From contig JAENYF010000027.1 of NCBI GenBank assembly GCA_016841905.1, positions 1-45,542 on the forward strand: 45,542 nt of DNA, written 5' to 3'. The first letter of the stretch is position 1. Each line of letters opens with the position of its first letter. Positions 25,166 through 32,635 of the stretch are shown here, piece after piece. Origin of the DNA: Desulfoscipio geothermicus. GTDB lineage: Bacteria > Bacillota > Desulfotomaculia > Desulfotomaculales > Desulfallaceae. Below the pieces are notes generated by a model. That model saw nothing but the letters and a program-made list of their open reading frames with translations, made no database searches and was not told the origin of the DNA. The position numbers and the translations under genes are program-made.

Positions 25166-25857
25166 TTCTTGACTCCCGCTTCAAATTTGTAGCCTGTCCC
25201 CCAGACGGTGACAATGAATTTCCGGTAATGCTGGATACTTTCCCGGAGCATTTTCACGTGGGTGTCCACAGTCCGGTCATGCCCGGTAAAATCATAGCCC
25301 CATACATTTTCCAGCAGTTGCTCTCGGGAAAAAACCCGGTTGGGATGCCGAACAAAAAAATTTAGCAAATCATATTCCTTAGGCGTTATGTTGATAACCA
25401 TGCCATCGACATAAACATTGTGAGCGTCAAAGTCGATCTCCAAGCCATCAAAGCTTACTTTATTATACAGCGCTTTCGACACAGGCGCGCCGGCACTTCT
25501 CTTGATAATAGCCTTGATGCGGGCGCGCAATTCCCGGGGACTAAAAGGCTTGACCAGGTAGTCGTCCACACCCAGCTCAAAGCCGAAAAGCTTGTCATAC
25601 TCCTCCCCCCGCGCAGTCAACATAATCACCGGTACATTGGATATTTGCCTAATTTCACGGCACACGCTCCAGCCGTCCATTTTTGGCATCATCACATCCA
25701 GAACCACCAGGGCATACTTATTTTGTTTGAACAACACCATTGCTTCGGCTCCATCCGCGGCCTCGTCAACCACATAACCGGCCGGGCTCAGATACTCTTT
25801 AAGCATATTGCGGAGGAGCTCTTCATCGTCAGCAATCAGGATCTTTTCCTCAATCAC
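25162..25857 (-). CDS. OmpR-family response regulator
   Basis: A 231-residue regulator: receiver domain with acidic pocket (ADDEE), phospho-acceptor Asp54 (VVLDVMMPKMDG), switch Thr in MLTARGEE and Lys in YLVKPFSPREL, followed by an OmpR/PhoB winged-helix domain (PKEYDLLNFFVRHPNRVFSR, TVDTHVKMLRES). It starts with GTG at 25857, with AAGAGG 9 bases upstream. Transcribed with the kinase. The target genes are not known; the adjacent DUF2680 gene is a candidate. Confidence 0.93.
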   Translation of the reverse strand: MIEEKILIADDEELLRNMLKEYLSPAGYVVDEAADGAEAMVLFKQNKYALVVLDVMMPKMDGWSVCREIRQISNVPVIMLTARGEEYDKLFGFELGVDDYLVKPFSPRELRARIKAIIKRSAGAPVSKALYNKVSFDGLEIDFDAHNVYVDGMVINITPKEYDLLNFFVRHPNRVFSREQLLENVWGYDFTGHDRTVDTHVKMLRESIQHYRKFIVTVWGTGYKFEAGVKK

Positions 25858-25877
25858 TACGACATACCTCTTTTCGA

Positions 25878-25970
25878 CTAGTAATCTTCATTTATGATAA
25901 TCTGAAGCACGGTACGGCTCAATACAAAACCAAAGTAGACACCGGCCATCAATCCAATTTTCTTTAGCAT
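25878..25970 (-). CDS. 30-residue membrane peptide leading the two-component operon
   Basis: An ATG at 25970 with GGAGG 8 bases upstream opens a 30-codon frame: MLKKIGLMAGVYFGFVLSRT, then VLQIIINEDY and TAG. It has a short basic N-terminus, one hydrophobic helix and an acidic end, the form of a small membrane regulator. The stop is 20 bases before the regulator's GTG and the regulator's ribosome site follows it directly, so it would be the first gene of the operon. Too short for confident homology. Confidence 0.5.
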   Translation of the reverse strand: MLKKIGLMAGVYFGFVLSRTVLQIIINEDY

Positions 25971-26163
25971 TTAGCCGCCTCCAAACACGATAAGCCTGGT
26001 TAGTAACGCATTAATCGTACCAAAAACGATTAAAAAACACTTTTGCCACAAGACTTGATTTTTGTAACGTGGCTATTCCATGTATACTGTGTCCTGATGT
26101 GCAGCCGTTGGCCGGACGAGCGCCAGTTAAATCGAGCTTGATATGTTTCTGAATTCAGCCACT

Positions 26164-26316
26164 TCAACTTTGTGACGGAGCTATTATTTTAAGGAGATAC
26201 CGTATTCTGGACACACCCATCGCTGTGTTTAAATAATAATACATCAAATTTGCTAGCAACCCTAGAGCTATTCCGCCAACCCACCAAGGCCAGAGATCAC
26301 CGAACAGGAAGTTCAC
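26164..26316 (-). pseudogene. YeeE/YedE-type sulfur transport protein, truncated N-terminus
   Basis: A GTG at 26316, overlapping the end of the CstB-like gene, opens a 50-codon frame. Its first 36 residues (FGDLWPWWVGGIALGLLANL, then YYYLNTAMGVS) match the usual start of YeeE/YedE (DUF395) membrane proteins that import thiosulfate or sulfur compounds. After VS the similarity stops and the frame ends at 26164. About 90% of the gene is missing. The region 25971-26160 holds no gene. Confidence 0.7.
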
Positions 26317-27700
26317 AAATCTCTTCTACTCCCGTAACCATGGGATAACCGAGGGCCTCCCAAGCTGTCGTGCCGCCGATTACATTGATGACGTTTTTTA
26401 TACTGCTCATGTTAAGCATCAAGCTGGCTGCAAGAAGTGACCTGTTGCCTGAGTTGCAAATAAAGGCTACGGGCTTGTCGCCCTCCAGAACATGAAACAT
26501 CTTTCTTACATCAGGCGCGGAGATGTGGGATGTACATTTGATATGCCCACTATCCCATTCACTTTTAAGCCTAGTGTCGATAAGCAGTATTTCTCCTTTT
26601 TCATACCTCTCCCTGGCTTCAGTGACCGAAATGCTTTCTAACCTTGCGGTTTCCAGACCGCTTGCTGCATATGCGGACATACCGCCGTCAAGATAACCCA
26701 CTACATTGTCAAGGCCAACACTGTAAAGACCTTTAAGGGCAACAGGCATATCCCTCATATCCTCAAGAACCAGCAGGATAGGTTTATCGGGAGGCAAGAC
26801 CCAACCGGAAAAAGTCGCAAAATTACCTTTCAGGCTCAAACCGTAGGCTCCAGGAACATGAGCCGCTCCAAACGCAAGTTGATCACGTGTATCGACAACT
26901 ACATAGCTTGTACGGCTGAGTTTTAAAAACTCCTTTGGCGTGTATCCGACCGGTTTATTCAGCCTGGAAACCGCAGGCGCACCTTTTCTGTTTAACGCGG
27001 AGCAGCGGGAAAAATGATCGGGGGCCTCAGGCATTTCTTCTAAGAAGTTCCTGATGAATTCTTCCTCCGGGTGTTTTACCATAGCTGAATTATGCATCTT
27101 TTCTGTGCCGATTGTGGAAGATAGCTTGGAAGAGAGGGCTTTGCCGCAAAGGGATCCTGCACCGTGTGCCGGATACAACTCGATATTGTCCTCGAGTTTT
27201 TCCAGCCTGCGCAGGCTCTTGTAAAGTTTTGCAGCTAGTTCCTCCTTGAGGTCCGGAAACAGATCCGGCCTTCCCGCATCACCCACCAGAAGGGTATCTC
27301 CAGTGAAAGCCAAGGCGGGTTCCCTGCCCCTTTCCAGATCAGAAACAATAAATACCGAACATTCAGGTGTGTGTCCCGGTGTATCAAGCATCTTGATGAG
27401 TAACGTGTCGATTTGGATTTCTTCCTCATCCTTAACGGCGTAATGTTCGAACTCAGCATTGGCCTTTTCGGTAATATATATGGTTGCGCTCGTAAGTTCT
27501 CTCAGTTCCATATGCCCCGACACAAAGTCTGCGTGCAAATGTGTTTCTATTATCCCCTTGATGGGGAGACCCAACGAGTCCGCAATTGCCATGTATTGTG
27601 AAACCTCTCTGGCCGGGTCTATCACAACACAGGCATTACTTCCACCAACAACATACGAGCAGTGCGCAAGTCCCGGAGTGTAAATCTGTTTAAACTCCAT
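26297..27700 (-). CDS. CstB-like persulfide dioxygenase-rhodanese fusion
   Basis: A 467-residue protein with three domains. Residues 1-240: MBL-fold persulfide dioxygenase (ETHLHADFVSGH with H54, H56, D58, H63; TPGHTPE; FTGDTLLVGDAGRPDL). Residues about 255-355: a rhodanese-like domain lacking the catalytic Cys. Residues about 365-467: a rhodanese with active Cys415 (FICNSGNRS). This is the order in staphylococcal CstB, which oxidises persulfides and makes thiosulfate to relieve sulfide stress; that function is inferred here. AAAGGAGG precedes the ATG by 9 bases. A broken YeeE/YedE gene follows, consistent with a former sulfur operon. Confidence 0.85.
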   Translation of the reverse strand: MEFKQIYTPGLAHCSYVVGGSNACVVIDPAREVSQYMAIADSLGLPIKGIIETHLHADFVSGHMELRELTSATIYITEKANAEFEHYAVKDEEEIQIDTLLIKMLDTPGHTPECSVFIVSDLERGREPALAFTGDTLLVGDAGRPDLFPDLKEELAAKLYKSLRRLEKLEDNIELYPAHGAGSLCGKALSSKLSSTIGTEKMHNSAMVKHPEEEFIRNFLEEMPEAPDHFSRCSALNRKGAPAVSRLNKPVGYTPKEFLKLSRTSYVVVDTRDQLAFGAAHVPGAYGLSLKGNFATFSGWVLPPDKPILLVLEDMRDMPVALKGLYSVGLDNVVGYLDGGMSAYAASGLETARLESISVTEARERYEKGEILLIDTRLKSEWDSGHIKCTSHISAPDVRKMFHVLEGDKPVAFICNSGNRSLLAASLMLNMSSIKNVINVIGGTTAWEALGYPMVTGVEEICELPVR

Positions 27701-27732
27701 GCGTAAAAACCTCCTTTATTTTCATTAAATTT

Positions 27733-28060
27733 TCAACACCAGATGGTGTAGATGACTAATACTGCAGAATTGCCGGCAATTGCAGCGATAGCGGCGCCGG
27801 TTTTTATATAGCTCTTGCGCGGTAAATCCATGCTGTTCATCACGACGATTGTTGCTTGATGTGTCGGTATCACTAATTCTAGACTAGCACCCGCGGCAAC
27901 AGCCATCAGAAGGGAGTCGTGATAAACGGGACAGCGCCCGCTCTCCACAGCAACACAGCTACGGGAACCATCAGAACAGCAGCCACGGAATTATCGAGAA
28001 TATTTGCGAACACCGCTGTGACGAAATGAAATATTAGGTTCAGAAAAAACTCGGGAGCGA
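27733..28060 (-). pseudogene. Anion permease (SLC13/ArsB-type) C-terminal remnant
   Basis: Two frames read as the end of an ion-transporter-superfamily permease: VTAVFANILDNSVAAVLMVPVAV, then after a frameshift near 27940 DSLLMAVAAGASLELVIPT and HQATIVVM followed by a last membrane helix. The N-terminal two thirds are absent. It lies upstream of the CstB-like gene on the same strand and may once have been a sulfur oxyanion carrier, but the substrate is a guess. Confidence 0.7.
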
Positions 28061-28367
28061 CGTGAACGCAGGGTTTATAAGTTTCGGCACCTGTTAGTTA
28101 TCCGACAGGATGTTCGCATTTAAATCATTGTTTTAGCAAGATATAAGAGAATTCAATATTTATATTCCTAATAAAGTTATCACAATAATATAATTATACT
28201 CATTATTTTTAAACCCCTCAATACCATTAATTAATATTATTAAGAATATTTATTACAAGCGGTTTTTATCAAACCATTTCAAAGTCTAAGTTTTCTAACA
28301 GCAGGCTTGCCAGAATGAAAGAGTATCCGGGCGGTGGCTGAGTTGAAAAAAATGACTCCAAAGATTA

Positions 28368-28437
28368 TTGACATATGTGATAAACATTGTATAATAAAAA
28401 CTGTTAGAGGCATATGTCATAAACCATAAAGAGGTGC
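28368..28437 (+). promoter_or_regulatory. Strong promoter with direct-repeat operator
   Basis: TTGACA (28368-28373), 16 bases, TATAAT (28390-28395). A 14-base element CATATGTGATAAAC begins at 28372, between the two hexamers, and recurs as CATATGTCATAAAC at 28411-28424 (13 of 14 identical) just after the start site. Such spacing suggests a regulator binding both. The remainder of 28061-28367 holds no gene. Confidence 0.65.
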
Positions 28438-28442
28438 GTCAT

Positions 28443-28640
28443 ATGCCTAGAGGAGCTGTAACTGGCCAGATGGGACGGGGTAAATGTCTGGTAAAGGTGC
28501 AGAGCTATGCAATAATTACATAGACCAGACTGCATCTATAACACCAAAAGAACTGCTGCAAGAATAAAAGCTGCGCTGCAAAGGCGCTTGAAGTTATTGA
28601 ACAGTAAATTGGAAAATTTATGAAAAGCTATAAAGTAGCC
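28443..28640 (+). pseudogene. DUF5320-like protein remnant
   Basis: An ATG at 28443 with GAGGTG upstream opens MPRGAVTGQMGRGK, the start typical of DUF5320 proteins (a Met-Pro-Arg-Gly, Gly/Met-rich head), but ends after 26 codons at 28523. Downstream frames carry TPKELLQE and KALEVIEQ, like the helical tail of the same family, again broken by stops. These small proteins usually accompany NifX/NifB-type iron-molybdenum cluster genes. Confidence 0.5.
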
Positions 28641-28686
28641 GGAGGACTCTCTGGCTATTTCTCTGGTAGATTGAGGTGAAAGATTT

Positions 28687-28758
28687 ATGCCCAGGCCAAG
28701 GAAATGGAGAAAGGTCTGTTGCTTAAAAAGAGGTGAAAATATTGCTTTATTCATTTGA
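28687..28758 (+). pseudogene. DUF134 N-terminal remnant overlapping the carbonic anhydrase start
   Basis: GAGGTG and ATG at 28687 open a 23-codon frame, MPRPRKWRKVCCLKRGENI to TGA at 28758. The first dozen residues match the DUF134 (HTH, NifB-associated) family start; the rest is replaced. It overlaps the start of the carbonic anhydrase gene by 17 bases, so it could now act as a short upstream frame affecting translation. Confidence 0.5.
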
Positions 28759-29278
28759 CGGGAAGCAGCCTGAAATCGGTAAAGATACTTATGTTAGTGA
28801 GCAGGCGTTGGTAATTGGAGACGTCAAAATTGGGGACAACTGTTACATTGGTCATGGGGCTATCTTGCGCGGTGATTACGGAACTATTGAGATAGGTTCC
28901 GGGACTGCTGTTGAAGAAGGTGTCGTGGTCCACGCCCCACCAAGGGAAACATGCAAAATAGGGGAAAAAGTAACCATTGGCCACGGAGCGGTAGTGCATG
29001 CTGCTGAAGTTGGCGATTTAGTTGTACTGGGCATGGGTTCGATATCTAGCATTCGTTCAGTAATTGGCGCAGGAACTATCGTGGCGGAAGGTGCGGTTGT
29101 TAAAATGGGTCAAGTGGTCCCTGAAAAAATCGTAGTGGCCGGCAATCCTGCCTGTATGGTTCGCGAAGTAAAAGAAAAGGATACCGAATTATGGAATTAT
29201 GGTAAGCAGCTATATATTGATCTCGCTAAAAAATACCTTGATATAGGAATGCATCTAATTACAACTGATAATAGGTAG
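28742..29278 (+). CDS. Gamma-class carbonic anhydrase family protein
   Basis: A 178-residue left-handed beta-helix protein with hexapeptide repeats (IGDVKIGDNCYIGHGAIL). Metal-ligand histidines expected for gamma carbonic anhydrases are present in VVVHAPP and GHGAVVH. The C-terminus is a helix with WNYGKQ, as in YrdA/CaiE-type proteins, so it may be a carbonic anhydrase or a related acyl-CoA-metabolism protein. I chose TTG at 28742 (AGAGG 8 bases upstream, homologues start M-x-Y-S-F-x-G) over GTG at 28733, which overlaps that site. A terminator follows at 29437. Confidence 0.83.
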   Translation: MLYSFDGKQPEIGKDTYVSEQALVIGDVKIGDNCYIGHGAILRGDYGTIEIGSGTAVEEGVVVHAPPRETCKIGEKVTIGHGAVVHAAEVGDLVVLGMGSISSIRSVIGAGTIVAEGAVVKMGQVVPEKIVVAGNPACMVREVKEKDTELWNYGKQLYIDLAKKYLDIGMHLITTDNR

Positions 29279-29280
29279 AC

Positions 29281-29425
29281 CTTTGCATACCCAAACCATA
29301 GCCTTTGTCTAAGCTTATGCCCTGATTCCGCATTAGCAGGCCCCGTCTCCAGCTTATATAGCCAGACGACTTTGGATAGTATTGTTAAACTTGACTGCCT
29401 CCCCCGGGTCAGTCATCCTTTGCTG
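29281..29425 (-). pseudogene. Decayed second DUF2680 gene
   Basis: This DNA resembles 23200-23360 inside the intact DUF2680 gene: shared blocks include CCCGTCTCCAGC versus GCCGTCTCCAGC, CTTTGGATAGT, GACTGCCTCC versus GTCTGCCTGC, and GGGTCAG. Order and orientation agree. Gaps and base changes break all frames. I read it as the ruin of a paralogous copy 6 kb from the intact one. Confidence 0.6.
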
Positions 29426-29436
29426 ACTCTTATTAG

Positions 29437-29473
29437 AAACTCCACCTATAAAATTTAGGAGGAGTTTTTTTTA
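29437..29473 (+). terminator. Terminator after the carbonic anhydrase gene
   Basis: AAACTCC-A-CCTA (29437-29448) pairs with TAGG-A-GGAGTTT (29456-29467), with one A-A mismatch, followed by a T run to 29472. Confidence 0.8.
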
Positions 29474-29617
29474 TTGTTTCATTGGCCTGGTATAGGCGGT
29501 GCTGGGTTGGCAAGTCCGGCACCGGCAAAGTGGCCTCCCGCTGCGGCAATTGGGGACGGCAATATTTCTGCATTATCTGGTTGAAAAGTTCTGCGGAATA
29601 ATTTATTTATGAAATAT

Positions 29618-31030
29618 TTATAAAAGTATTTTATCCTGCACATTGCCACGGGCATCGAGTACGTGGGTGGCGCAGGAGATGCAAGGGTCATAGGAACGCA
29701 CTGTGCGCCCCAGTATGGTGAACAGCATATCTGCCCGTGGTATTGATGTATCCACTAGGGCATATTCCACGGGACCCCGCCAGCCATGTTGGTCTTTCGG
29801 CGAAAAATTCCACACCGTGGGCGTGATAATGTTATATCGTTCCACCTGTTCGTTAGCTATGCGAGCGCTGTGCAGAAGAGCCCCCCTCATGGCGTCCGTG
29901 GTGACAACAACCTCATTTTTCACCGGTTCGGCATTTTGTTTTAAGGGCGCCGGGCCGGGCTGTAATTTGAGCAGCCATTCCCGCATCAAACGTGTAATTA
30001 ACAGCGTTTCCAGGGAACGGGCGTAGATACGGTCCATCGTGGAGGTGCCGCCCTGATAAAAACCGTTCATGATCATGCGGGCCAGCGGCCCCGTCTCGTA
30101 AGGCTGCCCAGCGTAGCTGACTGACTTAATCCAGGTATAGGCACCCGGCTTATGGGGGGCAGGCTCAAGCTCCTGGGTATCCGCGCCTGGGTCGGCTTGC
30201 GTAGCATACCAGGAACTGGTAATCTCTTCTTTAATTAGCTCCAGCCGGGGAGCGTTAAACTGATTGTCGTTCAACACCCCGCCGCGCCATAAATCTTGCT
30301 CGTTATGCGGGCCAAACTTAAACAAACCAAAGGATAACAAACGCCTGGGGGTGACGCCAATATGGAAATAATCACTGTACACCCGGGCAATAAGTTCAGT
30401 ATCGGGCATCAAGCGGGTGGTTACAAAATCATTGATACTATCCAGCAAAGCCAGGGCCCGGTTAATTTTATCCGCCGTTGGGGCCACCGCCACGCCCCCG
30501 TGGACTAAACTGTGCTGGTGGGGAGCCTTACCGCCAAATAAGGCCAGGATTTCATGGCTGTGCTGGCCGGCTTTAATAGCCTCAAAGTAATTGCCCACCA
30601 GGCGCCGGTTATCTTCCGGATTTAGCCTTGAATCCGTTAGGTTCTGCCCGTGATATGGCGGGGAATCCGGCATACGCACAAAATCCGGCAGGCTGAACAA
30701 ATAAAAGTGCCGAATGTGATTTTGCAAAAAGTCTGCCCCAAACATCACATTACGCAAATACTGGGCATTTTCGGAAAGCTCGTTGGCAAACAACTCATCA
30801 AGCAGATAACTGGCCATAGCGCCGTGGGCCAGGGAGCAAATCCCGCAAATACGCTGGGTCAGATAGACAGCGTCGGTAACATGACGGTTCCGCATAATCC
30901 ACTCGTAACCCCGGAACATAGTGCCGCTGGCGTTAGCTTCCACCACCCGGCCCTGCTCAACCATTACCTCCACGGACAGCAGGCCGCTCAAGCGGGTAAC
31001 GGGGCTAAACATAATCCTCTGTTTACTCAT
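29618..31030 (-). CDS. [NiFe] hydrogenase large subunit
   Basis: A 470-residue large subunit that holds the NiFe(CN)2CO site for H2 activation. The L1 motif R-I-C62-G-I-C65 and the L2 motif D-P-C450-x2-C453-x2-H456 supply the four nickel-binding cysteines. A 14-residue C-terminal peptide follows H456, the normal cleavage point for the endopeptidase encoded nearby. Its first codon overlaps the last bases of the small subunit gene (8-base overlap), so they are translationally coupled. No cytochrome b or other electron-carrier gene follows; 29474-29617 shows no convincing gene. Physiological direction (uptake or evolution) is not shown. Confidence 0.93.
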   Translation of the reverse strand: MSKQRIMFSPVTRLSGLLSVEVMVEQGRVVEANASGTMFRGYEWIMRNRHVTDAVYLTQRICGICSLAHGAMASYLLDELFANELSENAQYLRNVMFGADFLQNHIRHFYLFSLPDFVRMPDSPPYHGQNLTDSRLNPEDNRRLVGNYFEAIKAGQHSHEILALFGGKAPHQHSLVHGGVAVAPTADKINRALALLDSINDFVTTRLMPDTELIARVYSDYFHIGVTPRRLLSFGLFKFGPHNEQDLWRGGVLNDNQFNAPRLELIKEEITSSWYATQADPGADTQELEPAPHKPGAYTWIKSVSYAGQPYETGPLARMIMNGFYQGGTSTMDRIYARSLETLLITRLMREWLLKLQPGPAPLKQNAEPVKNEVVVTTDAMRGALLHSARIANEQVERYNIITPTVWNFSPKDQHGWRGPVEYALVDTSIPRADMLFTILGRTVRSYDPCISCATHVLDARGNVQDKILL

Positions 31031-32015
31031 CTTGGCCCTCCCTAACGGTTATTGGCAAACCGGCGGGCAGCGTTTGAGCTCCGCCGGGCGCTGCATCCTG
31101 GCCGCTTTTCTCCGGCAGGGGGGTAAAAAACGGCGTCGACCCGTCCGGAAAATCCTCATTGGTGCAGCCGATACAGGGCGTGTTGGCTCTAACCGGCCAG
31201 TTTACGTAATTAATCCACTGCCGGTAAGGACAGTCAGAGGAAGTCCGGGGTCCCATGCACCCCTGGGAAAACATGCATTCAATGTCCCCCAGCTTTTCCG
31301 CGAAATCTCCACGGTCAAAATATGAACGGCGCTGGCAGTGCCGGTGTACCGTAAAACCATAAAATAAAGTGGGGCGTCCCAGGTTATCAAGCTCCGGCAG
31401 GCCGTACAGCAGCAAGTGAGCCAGGGTGCCCACGAACCAGTCGGGATTTGTAGGGCAGCCGCTGACATTAATCACCTCTCTATCCAATACATCCCGGACG
31501 CCAACACTGCCGCTGAGATTAGGCCGGGCCGCTGTGGGTCCGCCAAAGCTGGCACAGGTACCGTTGGCCACCACGTATTGCGCCAGCTTGCCCAGCCGGA
31601 TAACCGCATCCAGAGCAGTGATATCACGATTTGCCGTGCGGGCAATGATGTTATAGATACCGTTGTCTTTTACCGGTACGGCCCCCTCCACAACCAGGGT
31701 AAATCTGCCCCGGTACAGCACGGCGGTCTGTTCCAGGACTGTTAAGGCATCTTGGCCCTGGGCGGCCATAAAAGTATTGCTGTATAAAAGATCAATCATT
31801 TCGCTAAAAACCTGGCCCAGGTAGGGAAAAGTGGTATTCATAAAGGCGATATTGTCGTCACCACTGCCATTGGTTTCGATCCAGATCACCGGCAGCTTGT
31901 TTTGGCTGTTTTTAGCCAGGTGTTCTTTAACCAGCGGCAGAACGGTTCTGTTTACAGCGTGATCATCAACCAACGCCAGTTCCCGGCAGAGCTCAATAAA
32001 ATCTTTTTGCTGCAT
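31023..32015 (-). CDS. [NiFe] hydrogenase small subunit with atypical proximal-cluster site
   Basis: A 330-residue Fe-S subunit. Distal and medial cluster ligands are in place: H224/H226 and C227, C247, C253, C262, C281, C284. For the proximal cluster, C154 (GTCASFGG) and C187 (SGCPTNP) are present, but the usual N-terminal C-x2-C after the W-x-E strand is absent: residues 45-55 read WIETNGSGDDN. Ser51 and Asp53/Asp54 stand where Cys are expected. There is no Tat signal and no C-terminal anchor, so it appears cytoplasmic. I chose the ATG at 32015 because GGGAG lies 8 bases upstream; a longer frame to 32093 lacks a ribosome site and covers leader hairpins. Confidence 0.9.
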   Translation of the reverse strand: MQQKDFIELCRELALVDDHAVNRTVLPLVKEHLAKNSQNKLPVIWIETNGSGDDNIAFMNTTFPYLGQVFSEMIDLLYSNTFMAAQGQDALTVLEQTAVLYRGRFTLVVEGAVPVKDNGIYNIIARTANRDITALDAVIRLGKLAQYVVANGTCASFGGPTAARPNLSGSVGVRDVLDREVINVSGCPTNPDWFVGTLAHLLLYGLPELDNLGRPTLFYGFTVHRHCQRRSYFDRGDFAEKLGDIECMFSQGCMGPRTSSDCPYRQWINYVNWPVRANTPCIGCTNEDFPDGSTPFFTPLPEKSGQDAAPGGAQTLPAGLPITVREGQDE

Positions 32016-32023
32016 GAAAATAA

Positions 32024-32063
32024 CTCCCTTCATCGGTGAAGGGACACTACTTGCGAAAGTGTC
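32024..32063 (-). promoter_or_regulatory. Hairpins covering the hydrogenase ribosome site
   Basis: In the minus-strand mRNA two adjacent hairpins precede the small subunit gene: GACACT/AGTGTC (32058-32063 with 32043-32048) and CCCTTCA/TGAAGGG (32037-32043 with 32026-32032), the latter with a 4-base loop. The Shine-Dalgarno AAGGGAG (32024-32030) lies mostly in the 3' arm of the second. Translation could therefore depend on opening this structure. Confidence 0.55.
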
Positions 32064-32152
32064 GCCGATTGCATCCCAATTTATTGTATGCACTTACCAG
32101 GAAAAAAGGTCGACATTTGCATTTTTCTGCTACCAGAAGAATATTAAATAAC

Positions 32153-32635
32153 ATGGAAAAACTGAGCTATAAAATTTTGGTGCTGGGAATGGGCAACTTG
32201 CTAATGTCCGACGACGGTTTTGGCGTACTGGCCGCGCAAATGCTGCAACAAAGAGAATGGCCGCCCGGGGTAGCGATAAGGGATGCCGGTATCGCGATGT
32301 TTTCTTTTCTAGATGAGATTCGCATATCCCATTTTGTTATCGCAGTAGATGCACTGCGGGCAGGGGGAACGCCCGGCACTATTTACCGATTGTATGAAAC
32401 CGACCTATGGCACCTGCCGGATTGTCGGCGGAGTGCACACGGCTTCACCTTTCCGGATGTAATCGCACTGGCCAGAAAATTAAGCGGCTATCCCACTTAT
32501 ATATTGATTTATGGTGTGGAGCCCGGCGATTTGAGTTTTGGTAATACACTCTCTCCGGTACTTAAAAAAAGGCTGCCCCAGGTTGTGAGACAGCTAGCTG
32601 TTGAGATAGAACGATCATTGCCTGCCCCAAACTAA
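32153..32635 (+). CDS. Hydrogenase maturation endopeptidase (HyaD/HybD type)
   Basis: A 160-residue protease of the HycI/HybD family that trims the C-terminus of the large subunit after nickel insertion. It has the start LVLGMGNLLMSDDGFGV with the metal-binding acidic residue (S-D-D-G), VIAVDALRAGG with the second Asp, and SAHGFTFPDVI with the His. It is divergent from the hydrogenase structural genes, so a shared control region (32016-32152) is likely. The ATG at 32153 is chosen over upstream frames on homology; its ribosome site is weak (AGAAGA). Its last 74 bases overlap the 3' end of hypF on the opposite strand. Confidence 0.88.
   Translation: MEKLSYKILVLGMGNLLMSDDGFGVLAAQMLQQREWPPGVAIRDAGIAMFSFLDEIRISHFVIAVDALRAGGTPGTIYRLYETDLWHLPDCRRSAHGFTFPDVIALARKLSGYPTYILIYGVEPGDLSFGNTLSPVLKKRLPQVVRQLAVEIERSLPAPN

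Noticed and set aside
29479..29691. A 70-codon minus-strand frame after the hydrogenase large subunit
   Set aside because: It overlaps the end of the large subunit gene out of frame; the Pro/Ala-rich end looks coding-like but has no supported start or family. It may be a small remnant.
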